From: JALHFZ01 sp963674625
GTDB lineage: Bacteria; Synergistota; Synergistia; Synergistales; Aminobacteriaceae
Direction of reading: 5' to 3'
DNA length: 64,000 nucleotides
NCBI GenBank assembly: GCA_963674625.2
Contig: CAXXXO010000004.1
Span: 434,001 to 498,000, forward strand
A program made the position numbers and the translations under genes. The notes below the pieces were generated by a model. The model ran no database searches. It saw only the letters and a list, made by a program, of their open reading frames with translations, and had not been told where the DNA came from. Below are positions 8,373 to 16,515 of the stretch, piece by piece (position 1 is the first letter of the stretch; each line of letters starts with the position of its first letter).

Positions 8373-9298
8373 TGGCGTACACCTCCAAGGCAAAGATAGA
8401 GCAGGGCCATCCGCACCGCCACGCCGCTTCGGACCTGGCTCAGGATGACGCTTTCAGGGCCGTCGGCTATGGGAGAGGCGATCTCCACTCCCCTGTTCAT
8501 GGGGCCGGGGTGCATGACGAGGACCCCCGGTTCAGCGAGGGAGAGAAGCTCTTCAGTTCCGCCCCACCGGCGGTGATATTCGTCTATAGATGGGATGAGA
8601 CCGTCGTCCATCCGCTCTCTCTGGATCCGGAGGAAGTAGAGGATGTTCGCCCCCTTCACGGCATCCCGGGCGTCTGGTTCATACTCCACACCGAGAGGAC
8701 CGAGGTCCTCCGGCATAAGCGTCGCCGGACCGGAAAGACAGATTTTCACGCCCATCTTGTGAAAGGCCTGGATATCCGACCGGGCGACCCGGCTGTGGGA
8801 CACGTCGCCGATCATGGCCATGCGGGCCCCTTCGAGATTTCCCAGTTTTTTCCGGGCGGAATGGAGGTCGAGAAGGGCCTGGGTGGGATGGCCGTTCGTG
8901 CCGTCCCCGGCGTTGAAGACCGCAGCCCGCTTCAGCTTCTTCGACAGGTAGTCTGGGACGCCCACCGCCGAGTGGCGCACCACCACGGCGTCGGCCCCCA
9001 TGGCCTCGAGGGTCCAGGCGGTGTCCCGAAGTGTCTCCCCTTTGCTCGTGCTCGACCCCGAGGCGGACCAGTTCACCACGTCGGCGGAGAGCATCTTCTC
9101 GGCAAGTTCAAAGGATACCCTCGTCCGGGTCGAGTTCTCGTAGAAGAAATTCACCACCATCTTACCCCTCAGGGCAGGAACTTTCTTTATGGGACGGTTC
9201 ATCAGCTCGTCCATGTAATCGGCCTGCTCGAGAAAGAAAAGAAGCTCCTCTCTCGTCCACCCCTCCAGGCTGATCAGATTCTTATGCCTCCACTCCAT
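8369..9298 (-). CDS. pyrB: Aspartate carbamoyltransferase catalytic subunit
   Basis: PyrB (309 aa) forms carbamoyl-aspartate from carbamoyl phosphate and aspartate. The carbamoyl-phosphate site is YENSTRTRVSFELA (about residues 52-65) and the second conserved patch is GHPTQALLDL near residue 137. The start ATG at 9298 follows GGAGGAG; it lies 17 bases inside the end of pyrR. No pyrI regulatory subunit is present, as expected where PyrR controls the operon. Confidence 0.94.
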   Translation of the reverse strand: MEWRHKNLISLEGWTREELLFFLEQADYMDELMNRPIKKVPALRGKMVVNFFYENSTRTRVSFELAEKMLSADVVNWSASGSSTSKGETLRDTAWTLEAMGADAVVVRHSAVGVPDYLSKKLKRAAVFNAGDGTNGHPTQALLDLHSARKKLGNLEGARMAMIGDVSHSRVARSDIQAFHKMGVKICLSGPATLMPEDLGPLGVEYEPDARDAVKGANILYFLRIQRERMDDGLIPSIDEYHRRWGGTEELLSLAEPGVLVMHPGPMNRGVEIASPIADGPESVILSQVRSGVAVRMALLYLCLGGVRQ

Positions 9299-9872
9299 GC
9301 TCTTCTCCTCCCGTCCGTTCGCAGATGACCGCCCGGTCCTCGCCGTCAAGCTCTTTCATCCGAACCTCCACGTTTTCCATCCTCGAGGTGGGGATCACCT
9401 TTCCCACGTAGTCCGCGGCGATGGGAAGCTCCCTGTGCCCCCGGTCCACCAGCACCGCGAGCTGAACCCTCTCGGGGCGCCCCAGGTCGGTCAGGGCGTC
9501 GAGGGCGGCCCGGATCGTCCGTCCCGTAAAGAGGACGTCGTCCACCAGGATCACCCTTTTTCCCGTGATGTCCTCCGGCACGGAAGTGCTGTGCACCACC
9601 GGCTGGTCGGCCAGAGTGGAGATGTCGTCCCGGTAGAGGGTGATATCCAGTTCCCCCCGGGGCACCTTCACGTTCTCCACCTCTTTCAAAATCTCCCGCA
9701 GCCGGGCCGCGAGATACACCCCCCGGCGCTGGATGCCCATGAGAAGTACCTTCTCGAGCCCCTTGTTCCGCTCCACGATCTCCACGGCGATCCTCCGGAG
9801 GATCCGTTCCATATCCCTCTCCGACAGCACTTCAGCCTTCTCGGTCCATTTCACTTCAGACTTCCCTGCCAT
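9282..9872 (-). CDS. pyrR: Bifunctional pyr operon regulator / uracil phosphoribosyltransferase
   Basis: PyrR (196 aa) binds pyr leader RNA in a UMP-dependent way in other bacteria and often has uracil phosphoribosyltransferase activity. The PRPP-binding motif VILVDDVLFTGRTIRAAL is centred near residue 109; RRGVYLAARL and VDRGHRELPI are the other family blocks. The start at 9872 has AAGGA directly upstream and lies only 4 bases past the stop of a leader peptide. It is the first structural gene of the operon. Confidence 0.93.
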   Translation of the reverse strand: MAGKSEVKWTEKAEVLSERDMERILRRIAVEIVERNKGLEKVLLMGIQRRGVYLAARLREILKEVENVKVPRGELDITLYRDDISTLADQPVVHSTSVPEDITGKRVILVDDVLFTGRTIRAALDALTDLGRPERVQLAVLVDRGHRELPIAADYVGKVIPTSRMENVEVRMKELDGEDRAVICERTGGEEHGVEA

Positions 9873-9876
9873 TCCT

Positions 9877-9996
9877 TCATCTCCCTTCAGCAAAAAAAGA
9901 GCCTCTCTCCTTCGGGGAGAAAGGCTCTTCCGAAATACTGGCTATCCTCGCAACAGGGGAAAAAGGCAGAAGAAAAACCGGTCGAAGCAATGTCAT
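9877..9996 (-). CDS. Putative pyr operon leader peptide, 39 aa
   Basis: A short frame starts with ATG 9996, 7 bases after a GGGGG ribosome site. It runs through the terminator hairpin in frame (…SPKERGSFFAEGR) and stops 4 bases before pyrR. U-rich codons precede the hairpin. The layout copies that of the E. coli pyrBI leader, where ribosomes that closely follow RNA polymerase keep the terminator from folding when UTP is low. This is inferred from layout; translation is not shown. Confidence 0.55.
   Translation of the reverse strand: MTLLRPVFLLPFSPVARIASISEEPFSPKERGSFFAEGR
9892..9928 (-). terminator. pyr operon attenuator hairpin
   Basis: On the minus strand AGAGCCTTTCTCC pairs over 13 bp (one G-U) with GGAGAGAGGCTCT around loop CCGAA and is followed by seven T. 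It stands between the candidate promoter and pyrR, so it must be read through for expression. Upstream, GCGAGGATAG resembles the GNGAGG core of PyrR-binding loops. Control by PyrR, by coupled translation, or by both is possible. Confidence 0.8.
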
Positions 9997-10026
9997 TTCT
10001 TTTCCCCCTTTCTTTCGATTGAGGGA

Positions 10027-10055
10027 AGGATACCATATCATTTTATTTTCTGCAA
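10027..10055 (-). promoter_or_regulatory. Candidate pyr operon promoter
   Basis: On the minus strand TTGCAG and TATCCT are separated by 17 bases, a fair sigma-70 match, and would start RNA near 10020. This gives a leader of about 150 bases containing the leader peptide and attenuator. The surrounding stretch is AT-rich. From here to 10208, the end of otnK, nothing else was found. Confidence 0.4.
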
Positions 10056-10208
10056 GCGATTGCATGAGAAGGCATATTGAAAGGAGAATTTAGGATTGAT
10101 GCCAAGAAAAGAAACACTATGGTCAAATGGACGTAGAAATTTAGATGTTTTAAATATTTTTTGTAGTATTGGCTGTTATATGAAACAACAAAAGTTAACT
10201 GTCATACT

Positions 10209-11483
10209 TTATTGTATTCCCAACGCTTTAAGAAAGAATTCAGGAGAACCAAAGTTCCCTGATTTCAATGCAAAAAAGAGGGGGTCATCGCACAGGGTAG
10301 CAACCCATGGTACTCCCGGGGCAATGCTTTTTCCGATTTTTATGGCCCGTATATTCAAAGCTGACATAACTGCTCCGGAGGTCTCTCCCCCTGCAATTAT
10401 GAATCGACGAACTCCATGCTGCGCCATTTCTAACGCGATTGATGCAAAGGTCTTTTCTACAAGAGCTCCGGCGTTTTCTCTTCCAAGCTCTTTTTGAATT
10501 TCTCCTACTCTTTCGGGATCCGCACTGGAATAGATGAGACAGGGCACTTCATTTTCGATGCATTTTTTCGCATAACTGACAGCCTCCTTCAGATGTTCTC
10601 CATCATCTGATAGTTTCTGGGGATCGAGCATAAACCCCGGATAACGGGACAAAAAGGTATGTATCTGCCCGAGAGTTATTGCTGAACAGCTGCCCGCAAG
10701 AACGATTCCTACTCCTTCACCTTCAAATAAAGAGTTTTCGTTGTTTGCCGGGAGGAGCCCCTGCTTCCGGAAATTGGCAGGAAGACCTCTGGCGATGCCG
10801 CTTCCTCCCGTTACCAGTTTATGGTTTGCGCAAAGCTCTCCTAAAACATGAAGGTCCTGTGAAGTAATTGCATCGGCCACAATATGAACGCAGCCTTTTT
10901 TCTCAAGGTCTGTCCAGGCCTTTTTTGCCCCGTCCAGGCCTGAATTTAAATCCTGAAAAGGCAAAAGGCAGCAGAGGCGCTGGGTTTGGCTTCGAAGGAG
11001 CTTGAGGAGGTCCGATTCAAGCATTGGCGTCAAGGGATGATAGCGCATATGGGTGTTTTGGAGAAGTGTGTTATACACGAAAAGATGTCCCTGATAGACA
11101 GTTCTCCCGTTTTCAGGGAAAGCGGGGCAGACTATGGACGCCCTCACTCCCAAGGCATCCTGAAGCGCATCGGCCACAGGGCCTATATTCCCTTGGGAGG
11201 TTGAGTCAAATGTAGAACAGTATTTCCAGAAATATTGCCTGCAGCCTGCCTTGCGTAAAAAATCCAGTACCGCAAGAGATGATTTTACTGCCTCATTTAC
11301 AGGAGCAGTCCGTATCTTGAGGGATACAACCACTGCATCAATATTTGTCGGAAGATCTTGAAGAAACTTCTCTTCTGGTAATCCAAGCATCTGTATTGTC
11401 CGCATTCCATTACTCGTAAGGATTTCGCAGAGATCAGTCGCTCCTGTGAAGTCATCGGCAATGCATCCCAGCAAAATACCCAT
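10209..11483 (-). CDS. otnK: 3-oxo-tetronate kinase (DUF1537 four-carbon acid sugar kinase)
   Basis: This is an ATP-dependent kinase (424 aa) of the DUF1537 family, with N-terminal substrate domain starting GCIADDFTGATDL and C-terminal nucleotide-binding region VRRFIIAGGETSGAVM. OtnK proteins phosphorylate 3-oxo-tetronates made from D-threonate, L-threonate or D-erythronate; the adjacent aldolase-like otnC supports this role over D-threonate kinase. AAGGAG before ATG 11483 fixes the start. It is 1 base behind the otnC stop. Its base composition is more AT-rich than the pyr operon beside it, suggesting acquisition with its neighbours to 16.4 kb. Confidence 0.85.
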   Translation of the reverse strand: MGILLGCIADDFTGATDLCEILTSNGMRTIQMLGLPEEKFLQDLPTNIDAVVVSLKIRTAPVNEAVKSSLAVLDFLRKAGCRQYFWKYCSTFDSTSQGNIGPVADALQDALGVRASIVCPAFPENGRTVYQGHLFVYNTLLQNTHMRYHPLTPMLESDLLKLLRSQTQRLCCLLPFQDLNSGLDGAKKAWTDLEKKGCVHIVADAITSQDLHVLGELCANHKLVTGGSGIARGLPANFRKQGLLPANNENSLFEGEGVGIVLAGSCSAITLGQIHTFLSRYPGFMLDPQKLSDDGEHLKEAVSYAKKCIENEVPCLIYSSADPERVGEIQKELGRENAGALVEKTFASIALEMAQHGVRRFIIAGGETSGAVMSALNIRAIKIGKSIAPGVPWVATLCDDPLFFALKSGNFGSPEFFLKALGIQ

Positions 11484-11484
11484 C

Positions 11485-12132
11485 TTATTTTGCTCCTTCT
11501 GTCAGTCTGGCCACATCGTCTTTTGAGAGGTATCGGATTTTTTTTCCGTCAAGCAGGAGGAAAAGCCTGCATGTACTTTCCAGCTCTTCCAAAACATCAA
11601 CTGCTGAATTGATATTGGCTGCTCCGCAAACAGGTCCGTGGTTTGAAAGAAGAACAGCTTTCAACCCTGTTGCTGATTCCCTGATATGCTGGGCTATTTT
11701 TTGATCACCTGGTTTTTCATAAGGAATAAGGGGAAGACGCCCTATTTTCATAACCTGATAAGGAGTCAGGGGTGGAAGGACATTGTCAGGGTCGGTGTTT
11801 TCGAGGCATGAGACTGCAGTGGCAAATGTCGAGTGGAGATGGACAACGGCATTGTGCTGAGGGTTTACTTCATACCAAGCCATATGGAACGGCATCTCTT
11901 TAGTGGCTTTTTTACCTGATAGAAGATTTCCGCAGTTATCAAGTATCGAAACATCGTCTTCGCTCAAATCTCCAAAAGAAGAGCCGGATGGGGTAGCAAT
12001 ATAGTGATTTCCTGATTTTATGCTGATATTGCCCGCACTACCGTGAGCCAGCCCTCTCTGAAACAGGAGCGAACATATCCTAACGAGTTCACGGCGAGCC
12101 TCTTCTATAAACGGGTTTAATTTAAACTCCAT
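11485..12132 (-). CDS. otnC: 3-oxo-tetronate 4-phosphate decarboxylase (class II aldolase family)
   Basis: This is a zinc enzyme (215 aa) of the class II aldolase/adducin family. Key features are HGSAGNISI near the N-terminus, the HLHSTFATA zinc-histidine pair in the middle and the NHGPV loop. Next to otnK it is expected to decarboxylate 3-oxo-tetronate 4-phosphate to dihydroxyacetone phosphate. By sequence alone it could be another sugar-phosphate aldolase; context decides. It is the first gene of the minus-strand pair and diverges from the regulator at 12559. Confidence 0.82.
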   Translation of the reverse strand: MEFKLNPFIEEARRELVRICSLLFQRGLAHGSAGNISIKSGNHYIATPSGSSFGDLSEDDVSILDNCGNLLSGKKATKEMPFHMAWYEVNPQHNAVVHLHSTFATAVSCLENTDPDNVLPPLTPYQVMKIGRLPLIPYEKPGDQKIAQHIRESATGLKAVLLSNHGPVCGAANINSAVDVLEELESTCRLFLLLDGKKIRYLSKDDVARLTEGAK

Positions 12133-12558
12133 TTTTAAACACCTCTGATATAGGAATGATTATCATGCCCGTTGACAAATGGACACGGTGGTATAATATG
12201 TTACTGGCCTTACCATGTCAATTCAATCTTGTCTAGAAGCTTTTTTTAGAAAAAAGAATAAGCACTCTTTTATATGATATATTTTGCGCTTGTTTTCCGG
12301 ACATACCTCTATATGTATTTAGCTCAGCCAGTTGATTGTCAGTTTTAATGCTGCTGATTTCATTAAAGGGGAAAACGCGCTTCGTCAAAAGCTATTCGGT
12401 CTGGCGATTATTCAGAGTTCTGACGACATTAAATATGTATCCTAAAGTCTCTGGCAAAACACTCACTGGAGGTATCGTGCTCAAGAACCTTTTAGACATA
12501 TTTTCTTTCCCGAACAGCCATGGGATCAAATAAGTGCTGTTATTTTTGCGGAGGAAAC
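12133..12558. promoter_or_regulatory. Divergent control region between otnC and its regulator
   Basis: This is a 426-base AT-rich gap with no convincing gene. On the plus strand TTGACA (12172-12177) and TATAAT (12192-12197) are both perfect boxes but only 14 bases apart, so their use as a pair is uncertain. TGGTA at 12189 and TACCA at 12213 form an imperfect inverted repeat across this site, a possible operator for the GntR protein. No riboswitch fold was recognised. Confidence 0.4.
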
Positions 12559-13299
12559 ATGGATACAACAAAAAAACGCGAGGTAAAGCGCCGCAGGTTA
12601 CATCAGGATGTCGTGAACTATCTGATGGAAGACATCAGAAAGGGCGTGTATAAGGTAGGCGAAGAGCTGCCGTCGGAAAGAGACTTGATGGCTGAATTTC
12701 AAGTTGGCCGCCCTGCAGTCCGCGAGTCATTGATGAAGCTCAGCGACATGGGAGTTATTGAAATTCGCCCCGGGGTTCGAGCAAAAGTCAAGGAACCATC
12801 GGTACTGCCTCTGTTGGAGGGTATGGGCAGCGTCGTAAAGCTGCAGCTTCAGGATCCCAAGGGAAACTTCTTTTTTCAGGAGGCGAGAAGTATTTTCGAA
12901 ACAGCTGTCGCTCGGCGTGCGGCTTTTCTTGTTACCGAGGAACATCTAAAGATTTTAAGCGAACTGCTGGAGCAAAAAAAGAAGTGCCTTGACAACACAG
13001 AAAAATTTGCCGAGTTAGACGTTCTTTTTCATAAACAAATTGTGCTGGTTCTGAAGAACCCTCTTTTAGACGGCATTTATGATGCTATGGGCAGATGGCT
13101 TCTTGAGCAGCGCCTGATGACACTTAACTTTGAAAATCAGCCTGAAAGAGCATTAGCCGCCCATTCCGCAATTTTCGAAGCACTCAAAAGTCACGATCCG
13201 GATGCTGCGGAGCAGGCAATGGAGAATCACATCCAGCAAATAAACTCAATATATTCCACAAAAATGAATACAACTCATCAAAAAGCTGATAGCAAATAA
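12559..13299 (+). CDS. GntR-family transcriptional regulator (FadR subfamily)
   Basis: This regulator (246 aa) has a winged helix-turn-helix at about residues 10-80 (LPSERDLMAEFQVGRPAVRE) and an FCD effector domain at about 95-225. The start ATG 12559 follows GGAGGAAAC; an ATG at 12520 has no ribosome site. It sits between the divergent otnK/otnC genes and the TRAP genes that follow, and probably controls both according to a tetronate or related acid. Target and effector are inferred. Confidence 0.85.
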   Translation: MDTTKKREVKRRRLHQDVVNYLMEDIRKGVYKVGEELPSERDLMAEFQVGRPAVRESLMKLSDMGVIEIRPGVRAKVKEPSVLPLLEGMGSVVKLQLQDPKGNFFFQEARSIFETAVARRAAFLVTEEHLKILSELLEQKKKCLDNTEKFAELDVLFHKQIVLVLKNPLLDGIYDAMGRWLLEQRLMTLNFENQPERALAAHSAIFEALKSHDPDAAEQAMENHIQQINSIYSTKMNTTHQKADSK

Positions 13300-13428
13300 T
13301 CTGAACGTACCAAGGAGGTGATTTTTGCGAGTGATTGTTTTGGCCTTCAGAGCAGAGCGCAATCGATGACGGGGTTTATGCTGTCTGAGCGAAATTCGAC
13401 TTATTTTTTACGGAAGGATTGATCTCAC

Positions 13429-14490
13429 ATGAGAAAATTTACATTCTTGCTTGTTCTGAGTCTTTTCATCTGCACTCTTTTTTCTGGTGTCGGAATCGCC
13501 GCATACAAGGAAGAGTACAAACTGGACCTTGTACCGAATGATAAGACTGCATGGGGACAGGGAGCACAGTATTTTTGCGACCTTGTAAAGGAAAAGTCTG
13601 AAGGCAGGATAAACATACGTCCATATTTCAGTTCGCAATTGACGGCTGGGAAACAAACAGCCTCAATGCTTCTCATTCGCAACGGAGCGATCGATTTTGC
13701 TCTTCAGGGAGTTTTTAACTGGTCGCCGCAGGTAGAACAGCTGAATCTGTTTGCCCTTCCTTTCTTTATGAATTCCTATAAAGAAATTGACGCCGTGAAA
13801 AATGGCGTAGCTGGAAAGATGATCATTGATTTGATTAACAGCAAGGGAGTCAAATTCCTCGCTTGGGGAGAAAACGGATACAGGGTTATCACAACAAATA
13901 AGAAACTGATTCGGAAGCCTTCGGATCTTGAAGGAATGAAGATACGGGTCGTCGGCAGCCCGCTTGTCATGGACACATTCAGAGCTCTTGGGGCAAACCC
14001 CATCAATATGAACTGGAATGATGTCATGTCGGCGGTACAGCAAGGGGTTATCGATGGCCAGGAAAACCCCTTCAACTACCTCTACAATTTCAAAATCCAG
14101 GAATTTCATAAATTCCTCACAGACTGGCACTATACTTGCGATGCTCTTATGTTCACGGTAAATCCGGGAATATGGGAGTCTTTCTCTGCAGAAGATCAAA
14201 AACTGATACAGGAATGTGCCGATCTTGCGAGCAAATTTGAAATTGCAATGGCACGAGTCGGCCTCGACGACGGAGAAGCTCTTCAATACCTCAAGAGTAT
14301 TAATAAGGTTCCCCAGCTTACAGATTACTATGGAGCAATCAAAGAAAGCGGAGCTGAAGTTGTACGGCTTACCGAGGATGAAACGAAAGCTTTTGTCGAA
14401 GCGACGAAGCCTGTTCGCGATGCCTGGAAATCAAAAATTGGAAATGAGTTGTACGAAGCTGCTGAAGCCGATATGGCAAAAGTAAAATAG
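13429..14490 (+). CDS. dctP: TRAP transporter substrate-binding protein (DctP)
   Basis: This periplasmic solute receptor (353 aa) has a cleavable signal peptide (basic MRKF, hydrophobic stretch to about residue 24). Family landmarks are NGAIDFALQG, GLKIRV-like EGMKIRVVGSP and the substrate loop AVQQGVIDGQENPF, which usually carries carboxylate-binding residues. It feeds the DctQ/DctM pair downstream. With otnK/otnC next door the likely ligand is a four-carbon sugar acid, but this is context only. An ample hairpin follows the stop codon. Confidence 0.88.
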   Translation: MRKFTFLLVLSLFICTLFSGVGIAAYKEEYKLDLVPNDKTAWGQGAQYFCDLVKEKSEGRINIRPYFSSQLTAGKQTASMLLIRNGAIDFALQGVFNWSPQVEQLNLFALPFFMNSYKEIDAVKNGVAGKMIIDLINSKGVKFLAWGENGYRVITTNKKLIRKPSDLEGMKIRVVGSPLVMDTFRALGANPINMNWNDVMSAVQQGVIDGQENPFNYLYNFKIQEFHKFLTDWHYTCDALMFTVNPGIWESFSAEDQKLIQECADLASKFEIAMARVGLDDGEALQYLKSINKVPQLTDYYGAIKESGAEVVRLTEDETKAFVEATKPVRDAWKSKIGNELYEAAEADMAKVK

Positions 14491-14507
14491 AGAAAACTTT
14501 TTAAACT

Positions 14508-14576
14508 GAAGGCCTCGGTTTTCCAGTTGAATGGTCGATTAATTCAACTGGGATAAGTTATGATTCCGAGGCCTTC
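14508..14576 (+). promoter_or_regulatory. Nested intergenic hairpin between dctP and dctQ
   Basis: GAAGGCCTCGG (14508) pairs exactly with CCGAGGCCTTC (ending 14576), and inside it CCAGTTGAAT pairs exactly with ATTCAACTGG. There is no strong U-run after it. It is best read as an RNA stabiliser or partial terminator that allows more DctP than DctQM. A terminator sits at the same place in the second TRAP operon (30226-30264). Confidence 0.6.
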
Positions 14577-14607
14577 CAATTTCCCCTTGGAAGGGAGCCT
14601 CTCTTTT

Positions 14608-15078
14608 ATGATCAGGAAAATATTCGGAAGGCTGGAAGAAATCCTCGGTGCGGTTATTTTGGCAATTATGGCGATCATAGCTTTTTTAAATGTCGTTGTC
14701 AGATATGGCTCAAACTATTCTTTTGCATTTACTGAAGAAATTGTGCTGAATTTCTTTGTATGGATCACTCTTCTTGGTGTTTCAATCAGTTACAAAAAAC
14801 AGGCATTTCTTGCAATGACATTCCTTTACGACCGCTGTTCAAAATCGATAAAAAAAATTTTTTACTGGATCTCAACCTCCATGTCTCTGGCTTTTTTCAC
14901 TTTGCTTGCGTACTGGGGTTATTTTCAAACGATGGATGAATATGAAATGACCTCTGTAACCGAAGCCCTTCAGACTCCTACATGGCTGTATACCATAGCA
15001 GTTCCAGTTTTTTCCTGTTTGATAATTATAAGGATAATACAATCTTCATGGAAAACTTTTCAAGAAGACCTTTACTGA
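14608..15078 (+). CDS. dctQ: TRAP transporter small membrane subunit (DctQ)
   Basis: This is a four-helix inner-membrane protein of 156 aa. Hydrophobic spans are near residues 12-35, 50-70, 90-110 and 130-150. The conserved DctQ block between helices 1 and 2, FTEEIVLNFFVWITLLG, is present. ATG 14608 is chosen over 14560 because the latter lies inside the intergenic hairpin and GGAAGGGAG precedes 14608. It is followed 18 bases later by dctM. Confidence 0.85.
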   Translation: MIRKIFGRLEEILGAVILAIMAIIAFLNVVVRYGSNYSFAFTEEIVLNFFVWITLLGVSISYKKQAFLAMTFLYDRCSKSIKKIFYWISTSMSLAFFTLLAYWGYFQTMDEYEMTSVTEALQTPTWLYTIAVPVFSCLIIIRIIQSSWKTFQEDLY

Positions 15079-15096
15079 GAATGAGAGGAGAGTAAA

Positions 15097-16389
15097 ATGG
15101 ACATCTTTCAAAACCCCGGATTTTGGGCTATTCTCCTTTTTATCATTCCGTTGCTTATCCGTGTGCCGATAGCAGTTGCATTAGGATGTGCCGCGTATTT
15201 CCTGCTTTGGAAATGGGATTTAGGCGTGCAGATGTTTTCTTATACTTTTTACGGAGGAATATACAAGTTTCCTCTTCTTGCTATTCCACTTTTTATTCTT
15301 GCCGGAGTAATAATGGAAAAAGCCGGAATAGCGGAGCGCATTATCGATCTCATCAAAGAGTGTGTTGGTAATGTTACAGGAGGCATGGCCATTGCAACGG
15401 TCGCTGTTGCTACTTTCTGGGGCGCCGTGAGCGGTTCGGGACCTGCCACTGTTGCAGCACTTGGACTTGTCCTTATCCCCGGGATGGTGAAGGCCGGATA
15501 TGACAAGGCATTTGCGACATCTGTCGTATCTGTTTCTTCCGGCCTTGCAATCATTATTCCCCCGAGCATTATTTTTATAGTATATAGTGATTTGATGGGG
15601 ACTTCTGTGGGTTCACTCTTTGCGGCAGGCATTCTACCCGGCATGCTTGTGGCTCTTTTCCTTGGTTTTGCAGTCTGGCTCATGTGCCGAAAACAAGGCT
15701 ACCGGGGAATGCCCCGACAGCCGGGCGCTCTTTTTATAGCCTTTAAAAGAGCCATATGGGGGCTTTTCACCCCTGTCATTATACTTGGCGGCATTTACGG
15801 CGGAGTTTTCACTCCTACAGAGGCCGCAGCCGTGGCCGTCTTTTACGGTTTTTTTGTAGGAGTATTCATTTATCGGACACTAAATTTCCGGGTTATCTTC
15901 CAAATTCTTGAAAATACGCTTCTTTCATCTGCAGTTGTCATGCTCGTAGTGGCCTGTGCAGGACAATATTCTCTTGTTGGCAATACCATGGGTTTTATCC
16001 CCAAAATCGCTTCTTTCCTGCTCAATGTAACGTCTAGCGAACTCGGAGTTCTGCTGATGATCAATGTCATGCTCTTTATTGCCGGGATGCTTCTGGAAGC
16101 AATTGCGATCATGTATGTATTTATACCTATACTGGTTCCAGTCGTTGCTCATTTTGGATGGGACCCCGTCTGGTTCGGCGTGATGGTAACCGTGAATATG
16201 GCCATAGGCCAGATTACTCCCCCGGTAGCCGTAAACCTTTTCGTCGGCGCCAATATAAGCGGCTGTTCGATAGAAGAATTGACTAAACCCGTACTTCCTC
16301 AGTTGGCTGCTGCAATCATAGCGCTGGCGTTTATATCTTATTATCCCGTAATTTCTACGTTTCTTCCCAAATTGATGGGACTTTATTAA
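15097..16389 (+). CDS. dctM: TRAP transporter large permease subunit (DctM)
   Basis: This is the sodium-coupled permease (430 aa) with about 12-13 membrane helices. Signature stretches are LLAIPLFILAGVIMEKAG, WGAVSGSGPATVAALG, IIPPSIIFIVYSDLMG and the repeat GGIYGGVFTPTEAAAVAV. It forms the transport channel with DctQ and takes substrate from DctP. It is the last gene before the IS-disturbed region; no clear terminator follows. Confidence 0.9.
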   Translation: MDIFQNPGFWAILLFIIPLLIRVPIAVALGCAAYFLLWKWDLGVQMFSYTFYGGIYKFPLLAIPLFILAGVIMEKAGIAERIIDLIKECVGNVTGGMAIATVAVATFWGAVSGSGPATVAALGLVLIPGMVKAGYDKAFATSVVSVSSGLAIIIPPSIIFIVYSDLMGTSVGSLFAAGILPGMLVALFLGFAVWLMCRKQGYRGMPRQPGALFIAFKRAIWGLFTPVIILGGIYGGVFTPTEAAAVAVFYGFFVGVFIYRTLNFRVIFQILENTLLSSAVVMLVVACAGQYSLVGNTMGFIPKIASFLLNVTSSELGVLLMINVMLFIAGMLLEAIAIMYVFIPILVPVVAHFGWDPVWFGVMVTVNMAIGQITPPVAVNLFVGANISGCSIEELTKPVLPQLAAAIIALAFISYYPVISTFLPKLMGLY

Positions 16390-16461
16390 GCTGAGGATTT
16401 GTAATCTGCAGCACAAATAACCTAGACAAACTTGTTTAAGCAAAAAAAGTCCTCTCTCCTT

Positions 16462-16515
16462 CTGAAGCGCACCCTCAAAGTCGGATTTATGTCCAACTTT
16501 GAGGGTGCGCTTCAG
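16462..16515. repeat. 54-bp near-perfect palindrome with IS3-like end sequences
   Basis: Arms 16462-16485 and 16492-16515 are 24 bp each with one mismatch around a 6-base loop (TTTATG). Each arm begins with TGAAGCGCACCC and runs to GTTGGACA/GTCGGA, which has the TGA…GGACA form of IS3-family terminal repeats. It is as if the two ends of a lost element had been fused. It replaces the 3' end of the transposase gene and supplies its stop codon. It is not a normal terminator: the nearest T-run lies 12 bases away. Confidence 0.7.

Noticed and set aside
12336..12533. A 65-codon plus-strand frame before the GntR gene
   Set aside because: No ribosome site and composition like the AT-rich gap; the regulator has its own clear start at 12559.
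13312..13370. A 12-codon frame after AAGGAGGTG upstream of dctP, possible leader
   Set aside because: The ribosome site is excellent, but the frame is too short and is not linked to any hairpin; it may be chance.
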